Assembly: GCA_916048095.2 (NCBI GenBank)
Contig: OU696573.1
Span: forward strand, 6,318,918-6,382,917
From: Sacculina carcini
Taxonomy: Eukaryota > Arthropoda > Thecostraca > Sacculinidae
Reading direction: 5' to 3'
Length of the DNA: 64,000 nt
Positions 10,765-21,182 of this stretch are shown piece after piece. The notes beneath the pieces were generated by a model. The model searched no databases, was not told the DNA's origin, and worked only from the letters and a program-made list of their open reading frames with translations. Position 1 is the stretch's first letter, and every line of letters starts with the position of its first letter. The translations under genes were made by a program, and so were the position numbers.

Positions 10765-12630
10765 TTTCTATCCAACTGACTCTGGTGTACTTGGTTATTT
10801 CCATGTCAAGCTTTATAGCCCTGTGCCATTTTTTCTTTAGTTATTGTTCGTTTGAGAACGAGAACATACGCCTACGCACGAATACACGCGGACTTTAGGT
10901 TCTGCGTTGTAGTTTCCTCTGCACCCCGGAAGACAGCACTTGAAAGGCATTTTTCCTGATAATGCACGCCAACGAACTTAAACAAGAAACCTAGGAAAAT
11001 CACACAACACTGAGATACAGACAATCACGGAAGATAAACAAGTTCTGTATCGAAATAAACATTTCTAATTTAGTAACGGGTCTTAGTAACTTTTTCCAGG
11101 CATAGAAAGTGTATAAATTAGAATAAGAAAGAAAATGGGATCATAAATAAGCTCTGAAGATGAAAACATGCCATTTGTTTGGCTGTCAAAATTTGCTGGC
11201 TAACACATGTATACTAATACACATATTACTAAGCTTACATTTGTTTGCTATTTATTGCCAACTTGTTTGGTATTGTTATTATATTTTATTATGTGGTACT
11301 GGATAATGTATATGCTTTTGGATACCCTGGCTTGTTTCTCTTCATATTAAGAAATTCTCATGAGCCAGAGTACATGTTTGGAGCGTTACCTCCCTTATAA
11401 TAATACAGTAGCAAATTATTATTACATGTAGACGTGGACACTCACACACGTACTATGTTCACGTACGTACATAATTTCGCCTTTGCGAATGAGTACAAGT
11501 ATATTTTATGTTACTTTTTCCTTAAAATAAGGTTACTTTTTCTATTTTTAGAATACTTTTTAATAACCCTAGTTATTACTGAAATTATTTATGGAGATGT
11601 GAACACCAAAATTCAATAAACTGCAGGACGCACACAGAAACAGATACAAGTGTACTGGAAAAGACACGCGCGTGGGGTATCACTGTCTCACAAGACCGCA
11701 ACACTCAGCCACACAACACTCGATATCCGCCACGTGATATCTACAATCTTCGTCAGCACCTTGCGTACACAGCACTGTGCAATCAGCACCTTGCGAACAC
11801 TGGGAAGAATTCCAAGCTAGCAAATATAATACAAGACGCTTAAGCCAACACATACTGAAACGAATCTCACTACAGTGATATAACCGTACCGCAAGTAGAT
11901 TTCGAAGTCCTTTAATATATGCATTTCAAAAACTACATCCAAATATGATCTAGCTAGACATAAATCGATACTCAAACATAAACTGTGCAAGCATCCGTTG
12001 AGTTCATATGAAAGTGTAACAAAGTTTCAGTCGGACCAGATTTTTTTCTCTTTTTCTGCTTTGTGTTGTGTTTCTGTTAGGCAAGTGTAGCAGCGATGAT
12101 AAATATTGTCACACGCGTGTTGCATCCAAATGTGAAAAACTGACCATATGTGTAGTTCGTACTTATGTGTGGGCGTGCAGATGCGTATGTGTGTGTGTGT
12201 TGCATTGCACAAAAACATACAATGTTTTAAAGCGAGATTGATGGTTATGTAAAGTGGTGTCATTAATCGACTTGTGTCGAGCTCACGTTGGAATAGGTGT
12301 ATATATGTAAACATGCTCTGAGTGCTTGCTACTGAGTATGTGTTGAAACAGAGCGTAGACCTGCGCATCCTCAGAAGTGAAAACATCACTAAATCACCAG
12401 TTGAGGTAACCATGGACCCAGGTGGCTGGCATTGTTGTATGTGTGTCTGTAGAGCCAGCCCACACTGAGTGCACTGCGTGCGTGCGTGCAAATGCCCGGG
12501 GGTCCTTATAAAAGATGGTGTTGACCAGGCAGTGTGTATTATATCATTATAGGATTGGAACAGAGACATTCGAGATGTAACCATAGGAGCGTAGCAGGGC
12601 GTTAGGAGGTGGAGACTAGGATGGGTTTAT
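10765..12630. other. No recognisable gene
   Basis: AT-rich DNA with short CA/TG-rich pieces. Open frames at 11,434-11,619 (plus) and 12,027-12,584 (minus) show no domain, no family motif and low-complexity composition, so I do not call them genes. No terminal repeats of a mobile element were found here. Confidence 0.5.
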
Positions 12631-13040
12631 TATTATTATTATTAATAATTTCAGGCAAATCCAGTAGCATGGGAAGAGTGCAAGTACTATTACCACCCTA
12701 AAGTGGCCCCATGTACCGGAAGCGCCCAAAAGATTCAGAGAGAAAGAGAGTTCGAAGAGAAAAAAGTCTAGAAAGAGAGTTGGAAAGAAAATAATAAATA
12801 TATAACAATAAATAATAAACCATAATCCGATAACAATCCATAATGTCACTCCGCCCACGTTCCTCAATAAATAATAACAATCAACAATAAATACGTGATT
12901 CAGTGAATAACAGCCATCAATAAATAAGAATAAATATTAATAAGTAAGTAATAAATAACAATCAAGAACAATACATATGATTCAATAAGAAACATCCAAC
13001 AATAAATATGAATATGATTCAATAAGTAACAACAACACAA

Positions 13041-13260
13041 ATAAATATGATTCAATAATCAATAACACCAATAAATATGATTAAATAAACAACAACAACA
13101 ATAAATATGATTCAATAAACAACAACAACAATAAATATGATTCAATAAACAGCAACAACAATAATTATGATTCAATAAACAACAACAACAATAAATATGA
13201 TTCAATAAACAGCAACAACAATAAATATGATTCAATAAACAACAACAACCAACACTGAGT
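13041..13260. repeat. 30-bp AT-rich minisatellite in the LINE 3'UTR
   Basis: About seven units of a 30-base repeat built from ATAAATATGATTCAATAAAC plus an AACAACAACA run follow one another with few changes. It lies within the 3'UTR of the Jockey/I-like LINE. The related 3'UTR at 30,640-31,020 contains only one or two such units, so the array expanded in this copy. It is not a CRISPR array: units are contiguous, AT-rich and without spacers. Confidence 0.75.
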
Positions 13261-13416
13261 AAAAGTATTATTTAATAAATAACAACAACCAATAATAAAT
13301 AGTAATAAATAGAGAGTAAAATAGGAATAAATATAAATAAATAGAAAATACATAACAATAAGCATGAATAAATAACAATAAATATGAATAAATATACAAT
13401 TAATAAGACTCAACAG

Positions 13417-14240
13417 TCAATTCCGCTCTTTCAGTAGCATTTCATTTACTTTGGCCTTGAATTTTTTCAAATGGTTCTGCGAGAAAGCCTCCTCCTTCAA
13501 CGTGTTCCAAGTAGACACAGTGGCCGGAAGAAAGCAACGTTGGAATTGTTTTGTACGACAACGAATTGGAGCCATGCACTGGGAATGCTGTTTGGATGTA
13601 AACCGTGTGCTTCTTGCTGCCACGAAATCATCAGGAATTGACTTGCTCATCGGATGATGGTCGTTGTGCTTGATCTTGTACAGCATGCACACGCTGCTGA
13701 CCTTTCAACGATGGCAAAGATCACCAAGAACCAAGTCACCACAGAGGAACTTGCAAGTTCTAACAACTCTGTTGATGAGATTGAGGTGACAATCCGCAGC
13801 AGAAGACCACACGGGGGCGCAGTACTCCAGAATTGGCAAAATGAAACAGCGAAAACAACTTTTTGAGATTGTGCTGCTACCGAACATCCGATATGCCTTT
13901 CTTATAATTACCAGTTTCCGCGATGCCGAACGAACTAGGTTCCGAATGTGACTCTCAAATGTCAGCTTTGAGTCTACATGTACTCCCAATATTTTGAGCT
14001 CATCACACACGTTGAGTTGGGGGTCATTTATGAGGATAGCTCCATGTGAAGGCTGAACGGTACTTGACCTAGAAACCAACAATCATTTAGATTTCGAAGT
14101 GTTCAGCATCATATTCCACCTCTCACACCACTTCAGGACGCTGCTGAGATCGTCGTTGACCGTTTGACGCATCTGTGGTCTGTCCGAAGGAGATTAAATT
14201 ACAGCCATCAAGGTGATATCATCAGCATATCCATATACAG
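13417..14240 (-). pseudogene. LINE reverse-transcriptase C-terminal part
   Basis: The reading gives GYADDIT (palm active site), WCERWNMMLNTSKSK, then LKILGVHVDSKLTFESHI, SCFRCFILPILEYCAPVWSS and CKFLCGDL. It then shifts frame near 13,690 into MCMLYKIKHNDHHPMS, RCRTKQFQRCFLPATVSTWN and a terminal KKFKAKVNEMLLKERN. This is the thumb and C-terminal part of a Jockey-superfamily RT. Two in-frame stops lie near 14,170 and 14,090 and there is one frameshift. A second, more decayed copy of the same coding end lies at 40,195-40,775 on the plus strand. Confidence 0.8.
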
Positions 14241-14274
14241 GGTTGCGTGTGGGACGTTGATAGTCGGGTTGTAC

Positions 14275-14650
14275 ACGTCACGTCAAACACGCCAATTATC
14301 GCCAAGAATAACACGCGAGAAAACACTAAACACTTGAGAACACCAACCACGTGCGCTTGGTACTGTGCAGCTACAATGGATGATCGTTGAAACAATAACC
14401 AAGACACTGTGACGTCATCGCCACGTGACAGTGAAACATCAGCGCCACCTAGATACACGCCAATGCCACCTAGACTACAGGCCCTTCCACGAAGGTATGA
14501 CGTCATCGCCACGTCACAGTGGTTCGTGAATTGTTTCAACTGCCAGTCAATTCAGTTGCACTGTAGCGAACGCACGTGGTTAGTGTTCTCGTGTGTTTAG
14601 TGTTGTATCGCGTGCTATTATTGGCGATAATTGACGTGTTTAGTGAGTTT
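14275..14650. repeat. Large imperfect inverted repeat (foldback)
   Basis: A left arm of about 145 bases (from 14,275) and a right arm ending near 14,650 are reverse complements at roughly three bases in four. Blocks shared in inverted form include AATTATCGCCAA, GAGAACAC, ACCACGTGCG, GTTGAAACAAT and CACTGTGACGT. The centre has two GCCACCTAGA copies. The unit sits exactly between the truncated LINE (ends 14,240) and the truncated gypsy copy (begins 14,785), so it may be a foldback element or two opposed ends of a terminal repeat. No coding sequence is seen. Confidence 0.65.
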
Positions 14651-14784
14651 CACTTCAGTGTAGTTTAAAGTGGAGTGCGAATTTGTCAAATTTTGTGTCA
14701 AGTGTGATTTGCGCAGCCATTTTGTGATCCTCACACGGATGATTCTGCATGCCATCATCCTAGACATTTTGCTGCGGTCAGAGG

Positions 14785-16476
14785 TCAGGCGACATCTCTC
14801 TGCAGCTGATTCGCTGTGTCTTTCTGCCAGTGCACTGGTACGTTCGGAGGCCTTCTGGTCACCACTGGCTGCACCGAATTGTCTACGCGGATCTCCATCG
14901 GAGGACCAGTCATCGCAGGAAGGGGCTGATGAGGACAGACGTTAAATGCTGATGATGCATATCTGTTCAGAATCCACCGCTTCATCTTCTCCGTCGATGT
15001 ACTAGATGGTGTGAACGGCAGTCGTAAAGGTAGAGGTGGCGGTGCCGTGCGCAGTGGGCAACCACATTCGGCGTGATGGTACTGTTTAACCTCTGCAACG
15101 CCCTGACTTGCTGTGACGTCACACGCAGCTCCGATCTTCGGAAAGTTGTGATCGATGATGCACAGCTGCTCCATGGCAGTTCGACTCAAATAGAACCTTT
15201 CAGACGAATCGGTCACATACGCGATTGCTGATGTGACATGCTCTCTGCCTTTGTCATCCACGCCTGATAGTCTGACGAAGAGCTGACCTAGGACATTTAT
15301 CTTGTTGTTGTTTGCGGCAAAGATGCATCTATGTGCTTTTGTGAGGTGGCCTTGGTGCAGTCCCATTCGCTTGAGCACTCGTATTCCCATCAGACACGTT
15401 TGCGCTCCTGAATCAGCCACCACTTCGACACGTACAGGTTGCGTTCGCGGTGGAGTCATGCTTCTTGATCTGTACGCGTCTGCGTCGACGATGACGCTTA
15501 AATTCACAGTCGGATGTGGGCGAGAGTCCAGTGACCACGTCAACGTTTTGCTGTCCGGCTCTGATGTCGCTACATGGTGAAATGTGGCCTCCGCACTTCG
15601 GAGTGAGTCAAGTCCGAACTTCGGAGTGAGGCGTCCACAACGACATCGCATCTTCACCTTCAACTTCCACTGTTCATCTTCACTCTCACTGACTGCAGTG
15701 TCAGGGGCCGGTGTAGTCAGTACGCGCGCTGTTTTCTTGTAGGTACTGGCTGCCACTCCCGAGCGTACACTCTCCATGGCTCTGCATGCTGTCTCTCGGC
15801 TGTCTACCAGTGCAATTGTGTCGCTAAGCGTTTTACTGTCGATGCCAGCCGTTCCCAAAATTTCTTTCTTGATCTGATCGTTTGAGAGGCCGTTCAGCAT
15901 GACAAGTTTGACAACGTCATCTGTGTAGTCACACACACTTGAACCGGAACACCCGGGAGCCCTACATACACTGGTTTTTGTCCAATCACAAACGTTGGCG
16001 GTGTCTCTGAGTCTGGCCACGTATTGCCGGTCGTTCTCACCAGGATCCTGTTTCATTTGCAGCAACGCCGAGCGCCGAACACTGAGCGCCACCTTGATCA
16101 CTGACAGACGCTCGATCTCGACCAAGATATCCGTCTCCGTTCTGTTGGATATCTCTGGATCCTCCCTGAACAACGCCGACTCAAGCTCTGGTTCGCAGCA
16201 GGCCAGCAGCTGGGCAGTGACTTGATTTGACGTGAGGTCTGTCCCGTTCTTGAACATATGCCACCTCCTGGTGAATGCAGCCCATTCTTCTTGGTCAATG
16301 CTCTGCTGAACAGAGGGGCGAAAGATCTTTGGAGATTTCTGACGGGATCTGCAGGATTCATGCACGTTCTTTTGATGCAGCTGCATGAGTGCGATACATG
16401 TGGACATGTCCTCGGCTGTCTTCAACTCTCCACACCCGGTCGCTTCACATCGCAATGAGACTGACATTCTTGGCAT
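14785..16476 (-). pseudogene. Gag-protease part of gypsy family B, copy 1
   Basis: A 563-residue frame starting MPRMSVSLRCEA. The N-terminal 250 residues look like a gag capsid-type region (EWAAFTRRWHMFKNGTDL, DPGENDRQYVARLRDTANV). A Cys-containing stretch (MRCRCGRLTPKFG) follows, then a retropepsin-type protease with VEVVADSGAQTCLMG and SRTAMEQLCIIDHNFPKIGA. The frame ends in the pre-RT linker (PPNVPVHWQKDTANQL). Gag would form the particle and the protease would process the polyprotein. It looks open over its length but belongs to an incomplete element. Confidence 0.85.
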
Positions 16477-16523
16477 CGGGATGTTGTACGACGTGACTTA
16501 TTGAAATAACATGATCAAAAACG

Positions 16524-16559
16524 ACATTCGTGGCACGAGTATATTATCATCACGAATGT
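16524..16559 (-). repeat. 9-bp inverted repeat upstream of gag, conserved in both family B copies
   Basis: ACATTCGTG (16,524-16,532) and CACGAATGT (16,551-16,559) are exact inverted partners around an 18-base spacer. The same arms and spacer length occur at 54,947-54,982 in copy 2. Conservation in both copies just ahead of gag suggests a leader RNA hairpin, but function is inference. Confidence 0.6.
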
Positions 16560-16971
16560 TATTTCCTGAAATACAAAAACACGTAAACGGCAACGGCGTA
16601 TTGGACTCACATATTGATGATAACTCTGGTCGTGACGCACGACCATACATAACTTATCCATTCATCCAATCGTGACCTTAAACAGCGAGTGGGTGAATGA
16701 TTCTATTACACAGCAATCAAACTATCTGAAATTGGATTAATGCCATGAGTTATACTATAATGCAATTACACACTCATTACTACGTTTATATCATATGATG
16801 TAATTACATACACATTACTCACAATAAAATGCCGCACACCACCACTAGTGAAACGCACTGTGTAATGACTGTACAGCGACTAGTCAGGGTCGCTCACCTT
16901 GACCCTGGAGCTTATCACTTGGCGCCCTCTAGCGCCCACCGTTTGGACTACGTGCTGAACCAATCGCTACT

Positions 16972-18414
16972 CTACAGAGGGCATGACGAAGGTCTTGTTT
17001 TCCGTAGAATTTGTAAGGTGTCGAATAAAGTTAATTGATCAAATGACTGCAAAGGATTCACTGCACTTTTAACTACTGTGTGAGGTACTGGTGCTGGGGA
17101 GGAGTTAATTCCCAAAAAAGAAGAAGCCTTGGATATGAGGAAGTTTTCAAACTCTTTCGCAGTGAATGAGTGAGATATACGAGTCTGTTTACCAATGAGT
17201 TTGTTTAGCAAGCACCACCGAGAACAAGAATGACTATTGGCGAGCACATTTGAAACCCTATCAACTTTGAATTTCTCGAGAGATGATATATAGGCTCGAC
17301 GATATGAGGTAAATGCTTCCCAGTCGGCATCGCAACGAGTTCGAGACCAAACCCGCTCAAGTTTGCGCAACTCCCTCCTAGATTGTACGATATTTTTCGG
17401 AAGATCTAGTTTTTTAGGGGAAGTCAAGGTTTTAATGTGTTTGATAGGAAAAAGCAAATCTCGGATACCAGAAAGCCGCGAGTCTAAAAATGACTCCAGG
17501 AGTTCAGCAGGTACATTCAAGAAGCTAAGAGGCGGAAGGAACTGAGCGAAGTAAAATGAGAACGTGCCATGATCATACACCCGATAATCATGGAAGGAAA
17601 TAGATTTGGAATCCGCCTGGATTGTAGGAGTTGAATGGAGAGTAGGTAGGGTAATCAGCAACAGGGAGTGGTCGGAAATGTTTTGATCAGGTGGCAGAAC
17701 CTGCACTAAGGGGTTACTAGTGTTGGGCATGAAGAGAGGAGAGGGAACAATAACAACGTCTAGTGTGTGGCCAGATATATGCGTGGGACAATTTGGGAGA
17801 AAAGAAAGTGCATAAGAATCTATAAGAGATAGGAATATGTGGGTCGATGGAGTTGGAGGGGACACATTTGTCCAGAAATTAAAGTCCCCTAAGATAGCGA
17901 AAGAATCAGAGAATGTCGCAGTCAAATTCTCAATGAGTGCAGAGAACTCATCGAAGAAAGCAGGCAATATCCCTGCGTGATTATGCCTGTAGACAATAGA
18001 AATACAAAATATTTGGCCATAGGAGTAATGTGTGACTAGGGATAAGTATTCAAAGGATATGGGAACAAATGTGAGTGTTTGATGTTTGCGGGCAGAATAA
18101 GGTTTGCGAAAAACTATACCAACACCACCGCCTTTGGAGTGATGTGACGAGGAAGACCTCGACGCGTGCAAAGAAGAGTATGAGGAAGGTAAAGCCGCCA
18201 GGAAAGAGTTACACTCCAGATCTTGTAGCCAAGTTTCCGTGAGGCAAAGGAAGTCTAGGCCATATCTTGAAAGGAGATCAGTGAGGTAAGAAACCTTATT
18301 CCTGGCCGATCGAATGTTGAGAAGGTCAATTTGTGGCTTAATTTCCCATTCAGAGACACCAGGAATAATTGAAGTGACGGAAGGAAAGGTGGTGCGAGGG
18401 CTCACTGGGATCAA
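16972..18414 (-). CDS. LINE ORF2 N-terminal part: APE-type endonuclease and pre-RT linker
   Basis: 480 residues without interruption. The APE/EEP endonuclease is clear: LLNIRSARNKVSYLTDLL, FLCLTETWLQD, KGGGVGIVFRKPYS, FCISIVYRHNHAG, FAILGDFNFWT, HISGHTLDVVIVPS and NISDHSLLLITLPT, covering the catalytic N, E, D/N, D and H positions in family order (residues about 30-260). The pre-RT linker continues with RRELRKLERVWSRTRCDADW and ENFLISKASSFLG. The protein would nick target DNA to prime reverse transcription. The final few residues run into gypsy sequence. Longest intact endonuclease of this LINE group in the window. Confidence 0.8.
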   Translation of the reverse strand: MIPVSPRTTFPSVTSIIPGVSEWEIKPQIDLLNIRSARNKVSYLTDLLSRYGLDFLCLTETWLQDLECNSFLAALPSSYSSLHASRSSSSHHSKGGGVGIVFRKPYSARKHQTLTFVPISFEYLSLVTHYSYGQIFCISIVYRHNHAGILPAFFDEFSALIENLTATFSDSFAILGDFNFWTNVSPPTPSTHIFLSLIDSYALSFLPNCPTHISGHTLDVVIVPSPLFMPNTSNPLVQVLPPDQNISDHSLLLITLPTLHSTPTIQADSKSISFHDYRVYDHGTFSFYFAQFLPPLSFLNVPAELLESFLDSRLSGIRDLLFPIKHIKTLTSPKKLDLPKNIVQSRRELRKLERVWSRTRCDADWEAFTSYRRAYISSLEKFKVDRVSNVLANSHSCSRWCLLNKLIGKQTRISHSFTAKEFENFLISKASSFLGINSSPAPVPHTVVKSAVNPLQSFDQLTLFDTLQILRKTRPSSCPL

Positions 18415-19030
18415 AGCATTCAGAATCAGTTTTTTGAATCCTCAGTACTTTGTTTCAAGTCAACAATGGCGTCAACAAATGAAGGGCAAGAGAGCGAGAA
18501 GGCGGAGTGGTGAGATATCAACCCTGCTAAACTACATATGTAGCATTTTAGGTTGCCACGATCATGGCATTGGGAAGAAGGATGTGTGCCGGCACAGTGA
18601 CCGCACCTAGGGGAGGATGGTCTGGAGCGACACTTGGAAGCACTGTGACCCAGGCCTAGGCACGATTTACAACAAGAAATCCAGTATCTAGAGTGGACAG
18701 GGAGACGTGAAAGGTGGGCGTATAGTCTGTTACGTACAGTTGAGTCGATGTGAGCCGAAAACGTTAGTTTTTTGTCACCTAAGGCTATATTTCATTATCA
18801 CAAACGTAAGTGCTGAAGGAAGTTGATGGAAGTCAACGGATAATGAAACACTTTGTGAAGTGATACATCAATGTCGCTTGTTTGACTATTTTGAACAACC
18901 GAGTGCGAATAAATCCTCGTGAATTTAGCCTCGTTACGAAAAGTGGTCGAAATTGGCCGAGAGTGTTCGTGTGTATTTCGTTGGATTTGGATTTTGTGGA
19001 CGTGTTAGAATAAAATGGTGTACACATTCC
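16977..19030 (-). mobile_element. L2/CR1-like LINE, 5' half (ORF1 plus ORF2 endonuclease)
   Basis: Minus strand. A degraded ORF1 with CCHC knuckles (about 19,030-18,520) is followed by an open 480-residue start of ORF2 (18,414-16,972). Coding stops just at the beginning of the RT domain, where gypsy family B starts. The RT and 3' end are therefore lost or displaced. The gypsy copy may have inserted into this LINE, but the far LINE half is not found on the other side. It is head-to-head with the plus-strand LINE that begins at 19,087. Confidence 0.8.
18520..19030 (-). pseudogene. LINE ORF1 remnant with CCHC zinc knuckles
   Basis: On the minus strand, 18,790-18,520 reads TFSAHIDSTVRNRLYAHLSR followed by three Cys/His clusters: CKSCLGLGHSASKC, CGHCAGTHPSSQC and CYICSLAG. 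These are gag-like zinc knuckles of the ORF1 nucleic-acid-binding protein. Upstream (to about 19,030) related sequence continues in changing frames with stops. It lies in the correct place just ahead of the ORF2 endonuclease that starts at 18,414. Confidence 0.65.
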
Positions 19031-19086
19031 AAAATTTTAGTTTTTAGTTTTCCTAAATTCTATATCGTATTCTAGTTTTTCCTAGG

Positions 19087-19668
19087 GTGTCTATTTGTTC
19101 CTCCCACCACTCCTCCTCTCCAAGTTTATATCCGACTCTCTCTCCCTCATCAATGATCAGATCTTCCCTTTGCGCTTACATCACTTTCGCTCTAGATCTC
19201 CTCCTCCTCCCTGGTGTTAGTCCGATCTATCCCGCTTGCGTTCAGAATGCAGTGCCCGTGAGCGTTCTTGGCGGCGCTTTCGCTCTTCTTCATCATGGTT
19301 CTCTTTCTGTAGTGCCCGCAATTCTTTTTTCTCGGTGGTTGCTTTGTCAAAATCTAATTTCTATCGTTCACAATTACGCCAACTCCCATCATCTCGCTCA
19401 CGATGGATGACTCTGAAATCTATTTCTGGTCGCTCTTCTAAGTCATCTTGCTCAATATCTGCCAGTGAATTCGCCTCATTTTTCTCTTGTAAAATTGCAT
19501 CCTTGCAATCCAAATTACCCACTAGCACTTTTCCGCTCCAATTTCCTCCTTGCCTTAGCACTGTTTCCTCTATTTTCTTGATTGCTACGTCTACCACAGC
19601 ACGTTTTCTTACCAAACTTCAGAGGTCTAAATGTCCCATTGACCCCATACAATTTTCTGCTCTCTCTA
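19087..19668 (+). mobile_element. L2-like LINE B, segment 1 (endonuclease end to pre-RT)
   Basis: The plus strand reads LINDQIFPLRLHHFRSR, SDLSRLRSECSARERSWRRF, WFSFCSARNSFFSVVAL, RWMTLKSISGRSSK and SISASEFASFFSCK, then TKLQRSKCPIDPIQFSALS. These blocks equal the pre-RT region of LINE C (for example RLERRWRHSRSPSDWDSFCS). The reading breaks at 19,668 where the 3' tail of a minus-strand LINE begins, and resumes in register of content at 21,183. The 5' end is truncated near 19,087. Confidence 0.8.
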
Positions 19669-19865
19669 TACAACAACAACAATGTATTTTTATAGCGCTC
19701 ACACAGAAACAAGCGCGAAAGAGACAACAATTAGAAACAACAGTACACGACATCAAGATGTGAGAAAAGAAGTAGAAAATTCACAGAAAGGAATTTTTTT
19801 TCTCAATAATAATGGAGATAAATAAAATGAAAATAAGTAAAAACATAAGTAATTGTAAATTAGAG

Positions 19866-20783
19866 TCATAGGGAAGCGTAAGGTGTAAGAGTGCGAGAAG
19901 TGGGATCAAAAGATTTAGCAAAAAGATATTTACGAAGTGAGGAGGAAAACCTACTAAAGGATGAAGAGGAAGTGATTGAGGAAGGAAGATCATTGTAGAC
20001 CCGAGGCGCATAGAAAGAAAAGGATTTTGCGGACCAAGGTGACTCGTTGATAGCGCGAGGACAGGATAAAGGACGATGAACACGAGAATTAAAGTCATTA
20101 GAAGAAACTAGAAGATCAGAAAGATAGGACGGGGAAGAGCTATTGTGCAGAATTTTATATATGAGACAGCACAGCCGAAAATGAATCCTAGGAATGATGG
20201 GAAGCCAGTGGAATTGGAACAAGAATTGAGAGGTATGGCGGCAAGGTGTAGGATGGAGCACAAAACGACAGGATTGATTAATAATTTTTTGAAGGATTTT
20301 CAGGGATTTGTTGGTAAGAATGTAGTGGAGTGAGCTGCAATAATCAAGACGAGAGAGAACAAGAGACTGTATTAATTTAATAGAAGAAGGCTGGTCTAAA
20401 CAGGATCGAATAGGGTATAGACTGCGTAAAATCAAACGACAGGTGCGCGAAATAGAGACAACATTGTTTGAAAAGGACAAGTTGGAATCGAAGATAGCAC
20501 CCAAGTTTCGAACAGAGGAAGATACAGCGATTGGGAGTAATGGAGGAGAAATGCGCGGAGGGTGAAGGATAAGAAATTCAGACTTAGAAGTGTTGAGAAT
20601 GAGGCGACGAGAGGTGGTCCAGGACGTAATATCAGAGAGAATATCATTGAGAAGAGTGGCATGAGAGAAAGGACAAGGAATTAGGAGTTGTATATCATCG
20701 GCATAAATATGGAAAGGAATGTTGTATTTACAAAGGACAGGACAGAGAGAAGACATGTAAAGATTGAAAAGAGTAGGACCCAA
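19866..20783 (-). CDS. LINE A reverse-transcriptase C-terminal part
   Basis: A 305-residue open frame: MGPTLFNLYMSSLCPVL, HIYADDIQLLIPCPF (catalytic YADD), LNTSKSEFLILHPPRISP, VRNLGAIFDSNLSFSNN, SLVLSRLDYCSSLHYIL, NQSCRFVLHPTPC, FHWLPIIPRIHFRLC, YKILHNSSSPSYLSDLL, ending TPYASL. This is the palm to C-terminal domain of an L2/CR1-clade RT. It is the downstream part of the same ORF2 that begins at 21,180; a frame change separates it from the fingers region (20,846-21,182). Confidence 0.85.
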   Translation of the reverse strand: MGPTLFNLYMSSLCPVLCKYNIPFHIYADDIQLLIPCPFSHATLLNDILSDITSWTTSRRLILNTSKSEFLILHPPRISPPLLPIAVSSSVRNLGAIFDSNLSFSNNVVSISRTCRLILRSLYPIRSCLDQPSSIKLIQSLVLSRLDYCSSLHYILTNKSLKILQKIINQSCRFVLHPTPCRHTSQFLFQFHWLPIIPRIHFRLCCLIYKILHNSSSPSYLSDLLVSSNDFNSRVHRPLSCPRAINESPWSAKSFSFYAPRVYNDLPSSITSSSSFSRFSSSLRKYLFAKSFDPTSRTLTPYASL

Positions 20784-20845
20784 GATAGAACCTTGAGGGA
20801 CACCAGAAATAAGAGAAGCAGATTTTGAAACAGTTGAATTGAAGT

Positions 20846-21182
20846 TTACTGAAAAAGTGCGACCAGAGAAGAAAGATCATTGATGAGAATGGCATGATTG
20901 ACAAGATCGAAGGCTAGAGACATATCGAGAAGAACAAGGAGAACTGATTGACGATAGGAAAATTTAGATAAGATTTCATGAGTAACTGAAATAAGGACGG
21001 ATTCCGTAGAGTGACAGGAGCGAAACCCAGATTGGAAAGGATGAAGGACCTGGGAAATAAGGGGAGACAACTGGGAAAAAATAGCTGATTCAAGGAGTTT
21101 TGAAGGAAAGCTGAGAAGAGATATAGGACGGTAATTAGCGCATTCAGACGGATTTAATGTAGGTTTTTTAAGGATAGGATGG
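20846..21182 (-). pseudogene. LINE A reverse-transcriptase N-terminal part
   Basis: Reads HPILKKPTLNPSECANYRPI, SLLSFPSKLLESAIFSQLSP, HPFQSGFRSCHSTESVLISV and VLLVLLDMSLAFDLVNHAIL, the fingers and first catalytic-Asp region of the L2-like RT. It stops shortly before the conserved GVPQGSxLGP block and continues in another frame below 20,830. The apparent start at 21,180 is the 5' truncation point of the LINE. Confidence 0.8.

Larger units (their letters stand above)
12631..14240 (-). mobile_element. Jockey/I-like LINE, 3' half with long 3'UTR
   Basis: A 5'-truncated LINE on the minus strand. Coding begins just upstream of the RT active site (GYADDITLMAV at about 14,230-14,200) and runs to the end of the ORF near 13,417. 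A 0.8-kb AT-rich 3'UTR follows and ends in a TTATTATTATT-type run at 12,631-12,650, that is a (TAA)n-like tail on the element strand, as in I-like LINEs. The same 3'UTR recurs at 30,640-31,020 and, more diverged, at 40,780-41,075. The 5' break at about 14,240 meets the inverted-repeat unit at 14,275. Confidence 0.8.
14785..16976 (-). mobile_element. Ty3/gypsy LTR-retrotransposon fossil (family B), copy 1, partial
   Basis: Minus strand. The upstream untranslated or LTR region (about 16,976-16,480) is followed by one long gag-protease frame (16,476-14,785). The copy stops at the threshold of the RT domain and the 3' half is not present here. Sequence and order match copy 2 at 54,711-64,000 closely by eye over gag and protease, so the family was active fairly recently, although this copy is incomplete. 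A TG at 16,976 could be the start of the 5' LTR, but no second LTR exists here to prove it. The right side abuts an L2-like LINE. Confidence 0.85.
19669..21182 (-). mobile_element. L2-like LINE A, 5'-truncated, inserted into LINE B
   Basis: Minus strand. RT coding starts at about 21,180 (HPILKKPTLNPSECANYRPI) and continues to the ORF end at 19,866, with a frame change near 20,830. The 3'UTR ends in GAGCGCTATAAAAATACATT plus a (TTG)n tail, seen on the plus strand as CAACAACAACAA at 19,670-19,681. The same terminal motif marks LINE C and LINE B. The element lies between two pieces of LINE B that read on into each other, so it is an insertion. No long target duplication was found. Confidence 0.85.

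Noticed and set aside
12027-12584. A 185-residue minus-strand open frame
   Set aside because: No recognised motif, no conserved neighbour and many Cys/His/Thr from TG-rich DNA; no support for a gene.
13041-13260. Regular 30-bp repeats resembling a CRISPR array
   Set aside because: Units are contiguous with no unique spacers, AT-rich, and sit in a LINE 3'UTR of a eukaryotic genome.
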